NCBI RefSeq assembly: GCF_002999335.1
Contig: NW_020312369.1
Location: 124,001-188,000, forward strand
DNA length: 64,000 bases
Direction: 5' to 3'
Origin: Cyclospora cayetanensis
Lineage: Eukaryota > Apicomplexa > Conoidasida > Eucoccidiorida > Eimeriidae
The notes below the pieces were generated by a model that did no database searches, had not been told where the DNA came from, and saw nothing but the letters and a program-made list of their open reading frames with translations. Below are positions 11,601 through 23,886 of this stretch, piece after piece. A program made the translations under genes and the position numbers. Position 1 is the stretch's first letter. Each line of letters opens with the position of its first letter.

Positions 11601-12933
11601 TGAATGAGCAGCGGATCTCTCAGGAAGCTCATCGACTGCCGCAAGGCCTCATGGCTGAAAGGATGCAGCGCATCCGCTATAACGTTTAGAGATAAGCCGT
11701 TTTGTTGCCCTTGCAGGGGATCCTGCTGCTGATTCTGCTCGCGCAACAAGCCAGCATGCATCCTGGCATTCACGGCGAGGGGAAAGAAATTTGACGAGAC
11801 ACCCCCAGGCAACACTGCGGCAGCCAGCCAAGCGCAGCGACCAACCTGCAGCAGTAGCACCCCCACCCCCACCCACAGCGTGCACTGATGCCTGTTTCCT
11901 GCAAGCCTGTACCTTTCAAAGAAGCAAAAGTGGATGCCGAAAATGCAGCTGTACTGGCAAGTTCTGCCTTGCAGACGCAGCGGCATCTCGATGTACATCA
12001 CAAAAAATGCAGAGATGGCAGGCAGTCTGTCTCATGGCGGGTGCGGGTGCGGTTTTTTTCTGTTGCTGCATCGCTGTGCAGTCGAAGGCATGCACGAGGA
12101 GCGAAGAAGTCACACTGCCATGCCCTTACATCAGCAAAAGGAACCAGATGCAGCTTATCCTCGTAGCAGCAGAAGGCGGCCCTTGCGAGGTGCTCTAGAG
12201 TTGTGCCTCTGTGGCTGCTGCAAGGGTTCTGCTGTTGCTCCTGCTGCTGCCTGCGCTGCAGGAGCAGCAAAATGGCGGTTGACTGGATGACGCTATGCAG
12301 CTGAGAAGGAGCGAGGTCTCGAATCCTCAGCAACAGTGGCGAAGCATGCGCCTCTGCTGCTGCAAGGAGGAATGGGGGAGCTGTCAGCTGGTAGTCGCTG
12401 CCGCCACTGTGTTTGCCTGCCTCTCCTGCAGGTGCAGTCTCCGTGCGAAGCTCTGGGGATGCCTCGCGAGGTCCCCATGCTAAGAAATCTGGCGTGCTGC
12501 ACTCCGTCAGTTGCTTTGCTGCTGCCGCTGCGAGCTGCTGTAGCTGCTGCAGCTGCTGCTGCACTTGCTGCGCAGCCGACCCGCTGCCTCCAGTCTGCGG
12601 CTTCCAGAAATAGTGGAAACTACTCACGTGGTTTCCATCACCCCCAGAGGGGGCGGCAGCAGCCGCCGCAGCTGCTGAAGAGAACCTGAGACCAGCTGCC
12701 TCGGGAGAGGCTGCCGCAGCTGCTGATGCCGAGGCATAGCTGTAATCTGTTCTAGCAGCAGCTGAGTGAGCTGGCGAGCTCACAGATGCTACGTGAGTGC
12801 GGCACCAGGGGCATGTTTCACCCCTCGTCGCGCCTTGGGAGCCTCTAGCTAAGGACACTCCTGAAGCTCTAAAAGAACCGGCATGACGCACACGCAGCAA
12901 AAGGCTGGAGGCAAACGCAAGGGGAGAGGGCAT
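8674..12933 (-). CDS. RAP-domain protein, probable organellar RNA-binding (HPR type)
   Basis: Proposed ten exons: 12933-12130, 11845-11569, 11462-11409, 11242-11174, 10963-10826, 10684-10536, 10389-10234, 9956-9778, 9601-9265, 9069-8674, giving 852 aa in phase. Exons 3-5 and the start of exon 7 are the least certain. The N-terminus is Arg/Ser/Ala-rich without early acids, like a mitochondrial leader; residues about 50-150 are Q/A-rich. The middle is a chain of helical pairs such as 'MSAEELLKLSALLLPA' and 'LSLNVIADALHPF', as in helical-repeat (HPR/OPR) proteins. The last two exons read 'NLVFEPLKASPIHL' and 'ALRHGVWSALGYNTL' with 'SEFERF', the strand-helix order of a RAP domain. Apicomplexan RAP/HPR proteins bind organellar RNA, notably fragmented mitochondrial rRNA; that role is inferred here. 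It diverges from DRG1. Confidence 0.7.
11114..11149. other. Perfect 36-bp palindrome
   Basis: The stretch starts CACCAGCTGTCTAGC, has a core of CTAGCTAGCTAG and ends with the reverse complement of its start. It lies in an intron of the RAP gene and could form a cruciform or hairpin. Confidence 0.95.
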
Positions 12934-13455
12934 TCGCAAAAATGGTGCTCGTGATAGGGCTGCCGCTCCTGCGGAGTTCGGGTGTCTGCGTCCATGGTGG
13001 AGCCACCGCTCTTATGACGATCGCTCGTCATGATCGCACTGAAAATACGTATTTTCGAGCCAAAAGAAGCAGACAATCGAGGGCATTGCCCAGTGCATGC
13101 AGCCCCACGGGGGTGTCCTACGGCGCCTCGCGCTGCTGCTTCTGCGCCTACCTACACCGTGGAAAAACCCCTCAACTTTGGTAGTTGGAAACTCTCGTTA
13201 AGCTTTTTGCTTCCTAAGGGGCATTGCGTGTTGGTTGGTACTACGTGACGGGGCCTCCCGGCCGTTCTCGAGGCTAAGGTTCGTGGTTCATGTGTTGGGC
13301 TTTCTCTGGGGGGAAGGCTACGGCTTCTGCTTCAGGGTACATTGTTTTGCTGTAGTTCAGCGCCTCCTAGCGAGCCTTGACCATTGGTGGGCTTATTCGT
13401 ATCCGGAGGCGCCTGTCGGTAATTTGGTAGTCTAAGGCTCAGCGCCTTGGAAAAG
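12934..13455. other. Divergent promoter region of RAP gene and DRG1
   Basis: About 520 bases separate the two divergent start codons. Two short palindromic stretches occur, around 13016-13034 (gacgatcgctcgtcatgatc) and 13042-13058 (aaaatacgtattttcga). No coding frame is supported and no specific promoter element can be named. Confidence 0.55.
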
Positions 13456-14608
13456 ATGTCAACAGTGCTGCAGAAGATCGCCGAGGTGGAAAATGAAATA
13501 GCGCGGACGCAAAAGAACAAGGCAACAAATTATCACCTGGGGTTGCTGAAGGCCAAGCTCGCAAAGCTTAGGGGGCAGCTTATCGAGGGCAGCTGCAAGC
13601 GGGGAGGCGGCGGAGGGGAAGGGTTCGATGTTTCAAAGACGGGAGATGCAAGAGTCGGACTCGTAGGATTTCCATCCGTTGGAAAGAGCACGCTGCTCAA
13701 CAAACTTACAGGTCTGAAGGCGCTGGTACTGCCGTGTACCCCTGCTGCCTCTGGGGGGTATCGCCGCTGCGTTCGATCGAACCATGTGCTATCTTTGCTG
13801 CTCCTTTGCAGGAACTTTCAGCGAAGTTGCCGCTTATGAGTTCACTACTCTTACATGTGTTCCTGGCGTCTTCAAGTACAAGGGTGCCAAAGTGCAGCTG
13901 TTAGATCTGCCGGGGATCATCGAGGGTAAGCCGGTGTTGCTGGGATTCGTGTGTCGACGGCGTAGGGCTCATTGGGCGTATTTACAGCGAGACGAAAGGC
14001 TTGGGCAGATTTGTTGGTCGTGTGATGATGTCAAAAATCCGTAGTAACAGCGGCAACATGCGCAGGAGAGGCACTAGTTGCATGCGCGATTGCTTTTTTG
14101 AAAGACACTGCCGTATCTTTCCCGTGTTAGCAGCAAGTGCACGTGAAATCTTGTTTGCTACTTGACTGTCGACCTTGGTCTCAGATGGACAAATAGTTAG
14201 ACAACTTTGGCCAGCAGGCCAGATATCTATTGCACGCTAAGATATATATATATGTATATGTATGTAGGTATATGTTTGTATTTATTCATTATGTCATTGC
14301 AGCGGGTGGATGCATGACCTTTGTGCGCATTGTCTTCCTATACGAGTGTGTGTGTGTGTGTGTGCTGGGATTTCCTTAGGGGCGAAGGATGGCAAGGGTC
14401 GTGGCCGTCAGGTTATTGCTGTCGCACGGACGTGCTCTCTCATTTTAATTGTACTTGACGTTTTGAAGCCGTTGGTCCATAAGCGGATCATTGAGAAAGA
14501 GCTCGAGGGATTTGGCATCCGGCTCAACAAGAAACCTCCAAATATATCTCTTACAAAAAAGGATAAGGGTTGGTCTCGTAGCATTTTTCTATGCATGCAC
14601 TTTAATGT

Positions 14609-14651
<43 letters not shown>

Positions 14652-15677
14652 CACCATAAAGAGAGAGAGAGAGAACAGGCAGGGGCGTGCGCGTGTTCTG
14701 ATTCTGCATTGTTGCGCTGTTGGTTCGTTGGCTGTGCTAACCGATTCACCTGCGAGTGCCTCCAGTTGCCTGTTTCAGGCGGAATTAGCGTCACACATAC
14801 GGTGCCTTTGACTCACCTGGATGAAGAAACGGTTCGATCTATCTGCCAAGAATACCGCATCATGAATGCCCAAGTAGCTCTCCGTTGCGACGCCACAGCT
14901 GACGAATTGATCGACGTCATAGAGGGCAACCGGCTATACGTTCCCTGCGTGTATGCAATAAACAAAATAGATCAAATTACCATCGAGGAACTCGATATTC
15001 TGCAACAAGTCCCCCACTACGTCCCTATTTCGGCGCAAATGGAGGTAGGTGGTTTCTTCCAGTGGGTTTGAGGTTGAGGCATTCATGACGTGCGGGGGTG
15101 ATTTCAGGTCTGTGCATGTGTGATCACGGTTTCTGCTTTTCATGGCCACTAAATCATTAACGCTAAGCGCGTTAAGGGTACAGCGATATCTGGGGGAAAT
15201 GTATTCTCGGCTCTAAAATCGGGGGTCTACTCTTTCTGGGTCGAATGCGGTTATTCGTTTCGCATGCCTGGGTGTCTCTGCACCTTGCAATGAGGCGTGG
15301 CGTCGTGCACTTGTTTCGCGGGGCATCACGTGTTTGTCCGAGGTAGTGGAACTTTTTGTAAATCTTTTCCCTTCCCGTTATGGCCTTTCGACTTTCAGCT
15401 AAATTTGGATGGCCTCCTCGAGAAGATCTGGGAGTATCTCGACCTGGTTCGCGTCTACACGAAGCCGAAGGGCCAGATTCCGGATTACACGGCACCCGTT
15501 ATTCTGAATTCTAGCCGATCAAAGGTGGAAGACTTCTGCATGAGAATTCATAAGTCTCTCCTTGAAGAGTTCAAGCAGGCCATCGTGTGGGGAAAGAGCG
15601 TTAAGCATAACCCACAAAAGGTCGGACGCGAACACCAACTTGTCGATGAAGACGTCGTTCAGATAATCAAAAAATGA
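13456..15677 (+). CDS. DRG1: Developmentally regulated GTP-binding protein 1 (DRG1/Rbg1)
   Basis: Five exons: 13456-13711, 13812-13925, 14380-14568, 14779-15044, 15399-15677; 1104 nt, 367 aa, the usual length of eukaryotic DRG1. All junctions are GT-AG and in phase. The protein starts with the helical N-terminus '[20 protein letters not shown]', then a Gly-rich linker, G1 'GFPSVGKST' (71-79), G3 'DLPG' (117-120), G4 'NKID' (248-251) and a C-terminal TGS region with '[12 protein letters not shown]'. DRG1 binds translating ribosomes together with a DFRP-family partner and relieves stalling. It is close to a one-to-one match to the family with no low-complexity insert, which sets it apart from its neighbours. 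Intron 3 (14569-14778) carries a (TA)n microsatellite. Confidence 0.96.
14611..14650 (+). repeat. (TA)n microsatellite in DRG1 intron 3
   Basis: About forty bases of alternating T and A within intron 14569-14778, followed by a short (GA)n run. Confidence 0.95.
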
Positions 15678-16217
15678 GACAACAGCCGTAGGAGCGAACT
15701 CGTTTTAAACAGCCTCTAAGCGATGCATTTAGGTATTACAAAAAAACGGAGTCAGAAACATATGTCATACTTGCACTGCATGCAGAAAGCGCCGCCTGTA
15801 GGTGGGCTGCGGTGTAGCTCTTAAGGCTCTTAGGAGTCCTTTGGAGCAGGTGATGATGTCACTCCGACTAGGGGATTGAGGGGTGGAAGGGGGAAATGGC
15901 TTGCGAACTGTTTCGCGGAGCTGCATGTAGGAAAGCATGCAATGCCGTACATTGTTCTAAGACGTTAGGAGTTGCTTTTATTGTTGCATGCATTCATACA
16001 TGAACAAGGTTGGCCGTGCACTGCCGGCCTCTCATGTGCATCCACGGTTGCTTGCTTGCGTGCGCGCATGCAAGTGCCTCCACTCGTTTTTAAAGGGAGA
16101 TTCTGAAAGCTCGAGGTAGCCAACCGCCTTTCAAACGTTTCCCTTCGCCAGCGCACCCAACAACTGCATTAGACAGCGAGTAGCAAGTAGCAGCAACACT
16201 CCTTAATCGGGCGCTTA
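15678..16217. other. Convergent intergenic region, DRG1 and 488-aa gene
   Basis: Between the stop of DRG1 (+) and the stop of the next gene (-). I see several GCATGC motifs and no coding frame. Confidence 0.55.
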
Positions 16218-19200
16218 TTAAACCTTATTACACTTTCTGCCACAGTTCCAACGAGCACTGATGTGACCGCGATGCCAGCTACGCCCCCCCTTCTGCTGCT
16301 GCTGCCACTCCTGTTCCGTTATAATTACCTCCTTCCTTGTGCGCGCCGCTTCATCAAGGTGTTTTTCGACCAAATCAGCAAATGCCCACACCTCGAAATC
16401 AAACGGGACCTTCAGCAGCGCCGACAGCACTTGCAACGGCATTTCGTATACCACACACTGAGAGCTATCAACGTTTAGCAGCACGCGCACCACTCCATAC
16501 TGGCACCGCTTATTGCAGGGTCATGCGTATCTGAGCTAGCATATCAGCGCCAGGTAGGTGGCCAGTAACCATATAGATGGCAGACTTCAAGACACGAACA
16601 TCAGGAGCTGTTACACTTGCGAAACCAAAGGGGAAGTGGGTTTTCTTCTAAGGTGCAAGAGCGGCAACACGAGGGTATTCCCTTACTTCTAAAATGCCCG
16701 CCTCCCGTATGAATCTGTACTGCTTGTGAATAAGGAGGGGGATTGGAGGATTGCTCTTCTTGAGGGCGGAGAGCAGAGAAGAAAGAAGCCATCGATCGCT
16801 AGGAGAGACTGTGGAGGGTCGGCAGCCGCATATCCTGTCCAGCGCCTCCTGAAAGCACAATCATTCTTTTCGGACAGTATTTTTCTACTTCGTTTGAAGC
16901 TCGTGCCAAGGTTTTGCGTTACTTTGGTGTTTACAAGGCGACGGGTAAAGCGACGTACAGTTGAAGCACCTACACCAAACAGCGAATTTGCAACCTTCCG
17001 CCGCTACTGTTGGTAGTAGTGCAGCTATTCTTGCTCTGACATGTTTGGTGCTGCCGGCGCTTTACCTGCCGTTGCTGCTGTGTTAGACTTGCATTAACAT
17101 ACACCAGTTCCGGGTGATAGCCGCTCTCGGCAACTGCGACTTTGCGTAGCAGATCTGCAGCGTCTGCGGGAGGCGTCTTGGGGTCTGGCCCGAAACGTCT
17201 ATACACCTGAAACGCACACTTGCAGAACCTACGCCTGCACAGGTGGAAACAATGCCGCAGAGCTTGCAGCAGCTCAAAGAGGCTGTAAAAGGGTCACCCA
17301 TTAGCAGTGCCATATGCCGGGTGCATGAATTCTGCGGTTTCCTGTTTAGGGGCCGGGCAGTCTGCATGCACGTACAATTTTCTCAGCTCTATGTAGCACT
17401 CGAGAGAGTTTGCGCCTTCTTGCCTTCTTATTCTGCAAGGACACGCCGCGCAACTTGCATGCATGTAAAAACTGCAGCACCACTGCTCAGGGTTCGGCTT
17501 TTAGAGTTGAGGGTGAGGTCATGGTTGGAAGCGTTTAGACAGGCTCATTGCATTAAGGTAGGATGCGGCAACCCTCAAGTTCTGTTTGTCCTCTGCTAAT
17601 CAAAAACCCCTAGGACGTGTGGTTTTGCCGAGAGATACCTGGGTGCGAAGTGCATCCTCTGTAAGCTTCTGCTCGTAGAGGCGGAAACAGCGCCGCATGG
17701 CTCGCACTCGACTGCAATCACAGCAAGACACTCCGGAAAATCTCTCGTGGAACATGTGGGGCCTGGCTTTTACGAACGAGCGTTTGGGGGGGCCTATCCT
17801 CACGCATGGCGTTGCTGCGTTTGCGGTTTCTCCTTCCTCGTGGATGTGATGGTGTCTTAAAGCATCCGCTGTAGACGCGCCAGGCAGCCTGAAACCCTTT
17901 TAGGCTTGAGGCTAGCAAGGCATACATACGCATAGGGCTATAAGAGGTGTAGAGTTTACGGCTTACGCTATATATTTAGGGTTTTGCTGGTACAGCGCAT
18001 CCTTGAAAGCAATGTCGTCAATCTGCTGCTGCCACAAATTCGCCAGCGTATCTCTGAACAGCGTAAACGCCAAAACTCTAAATCCCAGACTTACACGACA
18101 AAGGCTGCGACGAGAAGCTCACAGCTCTTCCAGGTGTACAGGGCTTCAATGCTAAGGGCACAAGGGGGATATCCTAGTTTAAGGCCAGGAAGAAGAGTTT
18201 AACGATTACTTTTCCTTCGTTTTCGGCGTCAGTAAAGGCGCTGGATTCGGGGAGACCTCTGAGAGGCCTTCTTTCCCCTCGACAGCGGCCGTCAGTCGAA
18301 GGCACAAGCTGCAAACCCCACACGACGCACGTCCATCAACTCTAAAATTCCAAGGCTCGCGAAGCGTCTGCGCAAGGGAGGATCTTTCTTTGTTATGCAT
18401 AATCGCTTGATGTGCAAAGTGCGGGTGCGGGTGTCTTGTAGGGAGGCTTCGCGCAACACGGGCAAGCGCTCGCTAGCTTCGCTTTTAGTGTCTGTCTAAT
18501 TGGCAGACTTTTCAACAATGGCCTCAACTTGAGACCGATGAATTTCTAGAGGTAGCGAATGGAGATGAATGTATACTGGACGAAGTCTTTGCAGCTTCGT
18601 CTCTGGGTGCTCCTTCTGCTGCTCCTCCCGCTGCTGCTGCTGAATCGCGTCTAATGCATCTAGGGGCACTGAGGCGCCTCCCTTTTGCGGCAAGAAGAAA
18701 GTAAGCGTTTTCCCTACGAAAGGCACCCGATTCGCGAGTTGCGTATCCTGCTGCTGCAGCAGTTGCTGCAGCATATCGATATAAGCGTTGAACTGCGACA
18801 GAGAGCTGCCATTGAGCTGTCGTGCCTCCTGAGGAAAGCCCTGCGTCAGATCTGTACAAACAACACGCCTCGCCTCCGGCAAACGCACAAAGGTTCAGAC
18901 GCTGCTACATAGTCTTGCTGCCTCTGCCACCTGCGCTGTCTCGCCTTCTCCTGCGTCTGTTCAACTTTTGGGGTACTGTCCTACTGGGTGCCTCGTGCAG
19001 AGCTGCGGATGTGCTGCCGCTGCAGGCGGCTCACCAGGATGCACTTTCAAGAAGAAGAAGCGTAAGTGCCGCCGCAAGAGCAGATTCCGTGGCTGCTGTT
19101 GTTGCTGTTGCCGCTTCTGCTGCTGCTGCTGTCGGCCTGTGGTGCGCCTCCTTGCTTGGGTGTGAAGTTCGTGGGCGGCTGTACGTCCACACGCCGCTCG

Positions 19201-19413
19201 CACTGCACTGCTGCGCTGCATGCCAGAAGGCCATAGAACACGTCCATGCTGTGTCGCTGCTTGTGCGAAACGGCAGGCAGCTACCGCAAAACTCCCTTTG
19301 GTAAGGCCTACTCGGTACGGGAAGCTTCGAGGCTGCCAAGGCGGGGGGGCGGGAGGGGTGACCTCTTCAAGGCTTCCTTGTCTCAGCCAGCCAAGAGAAA
19401 CTCTGAGGAGCAT
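16218..19413 (-). CDS. Unrecognised protein with mitochondrion-like N-terminus
   Basis: Seven exons: 19413-19035, 18851-18509, 18053-17967, 17711-17639, 17206-17066, 16848-16687, 16499-16218; 1467 nt, 488 aa. Each joint has GT and AG in the right phase and the last exon ends at TAA, so the model is supported by frame alone. I do not recognise the family. The first 125 residues are Arg-rich and almost free of acids, with a short poly-Gln, which resembles a mitochondrial presequence. The rest is mainly helical with few low-complexity insertions; distinctive segments are 'DTLANLWQQQIDDIAFKDAL', 'RRFGPDPKTPPADAADLL', 'PPIPLLIHKQYRFIREAG' and 'VPFDFEVWAFADLVEKHL'. A mitoribosomal or respiratory-complex subunit specific to alveolates would fit but is a guess. 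An exon within 17300-17560 is possible but not needed. Confidence 0.62.
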
Positions 19414-20606
19414 GCACGTGGCCTTCACTGCCCATGGGGACCCTCGCCAAGAGATCACCTGCAGGGGGACCTCTGAGGGAGCCTTGCGGATCAACATAGC
19501 GCACTCCCGAAGGGGAACGGGGGAGAGAGGGGAGGGTAGGAAGCTTTTGCAAAACTCCTCTCAGAGGCCGCAAAGGCCTCTCTGTTCAACACCGAGAACG
19601 CTGTTCGGTGTTCGCACTGAGTTCGCAGGGAACGGGCTCGCCACAAGCAAGCGCCCTATACATGGAAATCCCATGAGCCAGCCAGCCAGCCTGCCTGCCC
19701 GCCTTTGCACCACATTCTCGCCCTTATCTCTGGAGAAATCAGAATTCGACCCTTTAAAAAACAAGAAATTCGCCAGATGACGCGAACACAGAAGGGGGAC
19801 ACGAGACAACGCGATGGAGGGGCCCTCCTCCAGCCAGGGGCCTCCCTCCCTCTGGGAGGGGGTGTTTCAGGAGCTGTCGATGCTGCCTTGTGTACGAGAG
19901 TGCCGCAGGCATTTGCCCTAGCTACTTTCTCTCTTCGCCGTTATTACACTGACACATATTTTTGTGTCCCTTTAGGATAAAATGACGTTGGCTGTAGAGG
20001 GGTCCTTGGAATTTTTGGAAGGCGCCCTGCATGAACGCTCCGGTCGGTGATGGCGGCAGCAGCTCCACTGGCCACACCCACCCACACGCTACTGTTCTCT
20101 CTCCCTTTTTCTCCCCATGCCCGTGCAGAAAGTGTCTTGTGCACCTTCAAGCTGACTGGCTGGCTAGCTAACCCCCCAAATGCGGGGTAGGCGGGAGCTT
20201 TTGTCGCCTCAGCATCTTGGGGCACTGCGCCAGAGAGAGAGCGGCGCCCGTTAGAGGGTCTTTGTTAGTCTCCTCTCCGTATCCCTTCTGTGACTGCACT
20301 GTCTCTGCGGTTGCGTGCATGCGTTTCGCTCTGTGCCTAGTTTCGTCCGTTACGCACTGGTTAGGCTGCTGTTATTGGGCTGCCCCCTATGGGGGAGTAG
20401 CTCGATGCCAGTTGGTTGTACATCTCACCGTGTCTATCAATCATCGGGCATCCTCCTGCGCCTCTCCCCCTGCCCCCCCTCCCCCCCACTACCTCCTACA
20501 GCCTATCCGTCTCTTCTCTGGCAATTGCGAATCAGAGGAGTTCACACTGAACTAAAAAGTTGGGGTTCGCGCACATTCTGTGTTCGCTTGAAAGCTAAAA
20601 CCTTAC
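19414..20606. other. Intergenic, no gene seen
   Basis: Upstream of the 488-aa gene and downstream of the coiled-coil locus. It has GGCC-rich imperfect inverted repeats around 19800-19870. The open frames have no recognisable features. Confidence 0.5.
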
Positions 20607-20886
20607 CAAAGACTCCAGCCGCTGCTAGCTTCTTCTGCAGCTGGCTGGGGCGGTGCGCCCGTCGTCGCAGGTTCTGCTGGTGCTGGTTCTGGCGTGGCTG
20701 CCGCTCCGCCTCCAAACCAGGAGAAAAAGCCACCGGACTCCTCCGCTGGGGGAGCTGCCTCAGCTGCTGCTGGTGCTGCGTAAAAAACGTCGGCAGCAAA
20801 AAACACATGGCTCATAATGAGCACACACAATAATACGCAGCACAAGTTTAGAAGCAAACAACACCTACAGCAGCAATAGCGAACAT
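20607..20886 (-). CDS. Candidate exons of an Ala/Pro-rich protein
   Basis: A frame at 20775-20607 reads as an acidic Ala/Pro-rich segment with a central 'GGFFSWFGGG' and ends in a good donor (TTG|GTAAGG). It may join a mini-exon 20886-20865 (starting ATGTTCGC) across a short intron ending TTTTTTACGCAG. Two readings are possible: the 3' end of the coiled-coil gene just upstream, reached by a donor near 21005, or a separate small gene. The next exon to the left was not found. Confidence 0.3.
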
Positions 20887-20964
20887 GCCTGATTCAGGGA
20901 CAAAAAGGATCTAGTGAGACAAACACTGCTGACGCTAAATGGGTAGCTGGCAAAAATGCAGGAT

Positions 20965-23835
20965 TCAGCGAACAGTGGCAACAGCAGCAACAGCAAGTGC
21001 TGCACCACGCGTAGTGGCCAACTGACTTTCGGGTGGAGGCGCTGCACCCCCGGTTGCTGTGGGTATAGCAGCCATCGCTCTTCCTGTGGCTTGTTGCTGC
21101 GGCTCTTTGGCTCGTGCTGCGCCTTGAGCAGCAGCTGCTGCTGCAGCAGCCTTTTGTTCGGCAGCCTTAGTGGCAGCCCTTGATGCCTCTAACTCTTTCT
21201 TGAGCTTGTCGATTTGCTGCTGTGCTTCTCGCAGTTGCTGCTTGATCGACGATGTTTCATTTTGCTTCTCCTCCGCCAGAGCCGCAGCCGCTGCTGCGGC
21301 TTGTGCTGCTTCGTCTCCCTTGTTGCGCTGCTCCTTCTCCTGTGCTACAGCAGCATTAAACTTCTTCACCAATTCGTTGTGCTTGGTGGCTAGATCTGCA
21401 TACTTTTGTTTGGCGCTCTCGATCATTGCGCTCTTTGTTTCAATCTCCTTCTGTTGTTGTTGCTGCTGCTCGCGCAATTCCTCTACCTTCTCCCGCAACT
21501 TTGCTGATTCTTCGCGTAAAGCCGCTAAGGCCCTGTTGTGCTCGGCCTCGTTTTGCTCCTGCTCCTCTCGCCGCTGCTGCTGCTGCTGCTTCTGCTGCTG
21601 CTTCTGCTGCTCATGATCTCTTTGGCGCTCATCTGCCAGCTTTTTCGCCTTTTCAAGCTGCTGCTTAAGCTGCTGCACCTGCTCTTTGCCTTCTTCCGTT
21701 TCTCTCTGCTGCTGCTGCTGTAGTTTTTGGATTTGCTGCTTCAGCTCCTCGGCCTCCTGCTGGATATGCTGCTGCTGCTGCTGCTGCTGCCTTTGCTTCT
21801 GCTCGTACTGCTCTTGCTGCCGCTCCATCTGCTGTTGCTGCTGCTTGCAGCGCTGCTCCAGGGATTCAAGCCGCTCCTCTCTCTCCTTCAGCTGCGCATC
21901 TGCTTTCTGTTTCTGTTGCTGCTGCGCCTGTTGCTGCGCTTCAAGTTCCTGTTGCAGTCTCGCCGCCTTCTTGGCTTCGGCCTCTTTTGCCTCCGCAGTC
22001 TGCTGGATTTGCTCCTGCAGCTGCTGCTGCTCCTTGCGTGCCTTACCCTCCCTCTCCGCTGCTGATTGAGTTTCCTGTGTGAGTTTCTTTTGAAGAGACT
22101 CAAGGTCCTTTTGCCGCTGCTGCAATTCGTATCGCTGGTCCTCTATGGTGCTATCCCGTTGTTTCATGGCAGCAGCTGCAGCAGTAGCAGCACTCTCTGC
22201 CTGATTCTTTGTCTCCTGAAGCAACCTTTCTACCTCATCCTTTTGCTGCTGCAGCATGGCCTCTTTCTTTGCCGCTGTATCAAGCTGCTGTTGGAAATAC
22301 TGCTGTCGATCTGTCGCCGCTGCTGCTGCGTCCGCTAAGGCCTTATTCATTTGCTGCTCCGTCTCATCCTTTTGCTGTTGTAGCTGCTGCATTTTGTTGC
22401 TGTGCATCTTTTCCAACCTCTCTTTTTCCATTAGCATCGTCGTGTGCTGATCTCCTAACTTCCGTATATCTGCTGTTAGCTGGGCGCCTGCCGCCTTCAG
22501 AGATGCTATCTCCTCTCGCGCAGCTTCCAAGTTCGTTGCTGCTTTTGCATTAGCTGCTGCCTGCCGCTGTACCTCATCCAGTTGCTGCTGGAGAGTACCC
22601 AATGCGGCTTCTTGCGCCTATAAAAAACCAGCAGCAGCAGAACGCCAACAGAAGCAGCGGGCGGCACACAAGCAAGCAACAATATATCAAACGAACTTCA
22701 CTAGCCAATGCAGAACAAGCCGACACAGCACCAGCACCTACACCCCTTAAAGGAGCATCACGGGGCAGCGGCCAGTGCTTAGCCGCTTGGTCAACACTGG
22801 CACTTAAGAAAACGTTTCTAGATGGAATTCTAGCTGCCTGTCTGCCTAGATGGCTCGCCGAGACGATTACCCCCCCAAGCAGGAAAGTGTCTACACGAGT
22901 TTCACCTGCAGATCCTGCCTTGCTTCAGCAAAGTCTCTGAGCGCCTGGGAGATGCCAGCGGCTACCTCTCCGTCGTCCGTTGCAGGCCGACCCGAGAGCG
23001 CTGCAAACGCTGAGCGGACGCGAGAGAATACAAGGGTCAGCTGCTGCAGCTTGGTGTCTGCTCCCCTGAGTTGTTGCAGCTGTTGCTCTTGCTGCTCATG
23101 CTGCAACTGCAGGGATGAGTGCTTGCTTTTTTCTGCCCGCAAGTCTGCCATGGCCTTAGAAAGATCCCTCTCCATCTTCGCATGGTCCTCGTGAAATGAA
23201 GCCTCCAGTGCCTCCTTGTTTCGCCGGCTCTGTTCCGCCGCTGTCGCCGCTGCTTCCCGCAGACTCCTGACCTCCTTATGAAGCCTGTCTCTCTCTGCCA
23301 CTGCATCGGACTCTCTAGCTGTTGCTGCTGCTACCTGGCGCTCGAGGTCCCTTAGACTGCTCTGCGCACGGCACCCAAAAATCCAAAGAAAAACACGGAA
23401 AAGGGAGATGAAGACTGCTGTAGCAGGGGGGGCGGGCAGCCGTAGCATCCCAGGGGCACCAGCCGCGTCACACCTTCCGAAAGCCGGACAGCGGCAGCAA
23501 CAGAGTTACCGATCTGCCTAATCGAAAAGCTGGTGACGCCAAGAGAAGGATAAAGCAAACAACATGCTCAATACAGCAAGCGCATTCTCGATACACTGCA
23601 CTATCCGGGCAACACCCTCCAGACAGGCGAATCCATGCGCATCACAGGCCGAATATCCGCAACAGTACGCAACACTGACGCCGCAAGGGGGAAAGGAAGC
23701 AGCAAAGGCAGCCAGCACCAGGCGGGAGATCGCACAGCTTCGCCAAACGAACAGAGGCATGGAGACGCAGGCACAGAGAAAAAGAAGCTGGAAGAAGAGC
23801 GGGCGCAAGAGAGAGAGAGACAGAGAGAGAGAGAT

Positions 23836-23886
<51 letters not shown>

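Noticed and set aside
13765..13785. Palindrome gttcgatcgaac resembling a tRNA T-arm
   Set aside because: No acceptor stem or anticodon arm around it; it lies in DRG1 intron 1.
17294..17296. In-frame TGA with protein-like sequence on both sides, a possible selenocysteine codon or a 15-nt intron
   Set aside because: A normal acceptor at 17207 (GTGCGTTTCAG) joins the previous exon in phase and leaves this stretch as intron; no SECIS-like element was looked for or seen.
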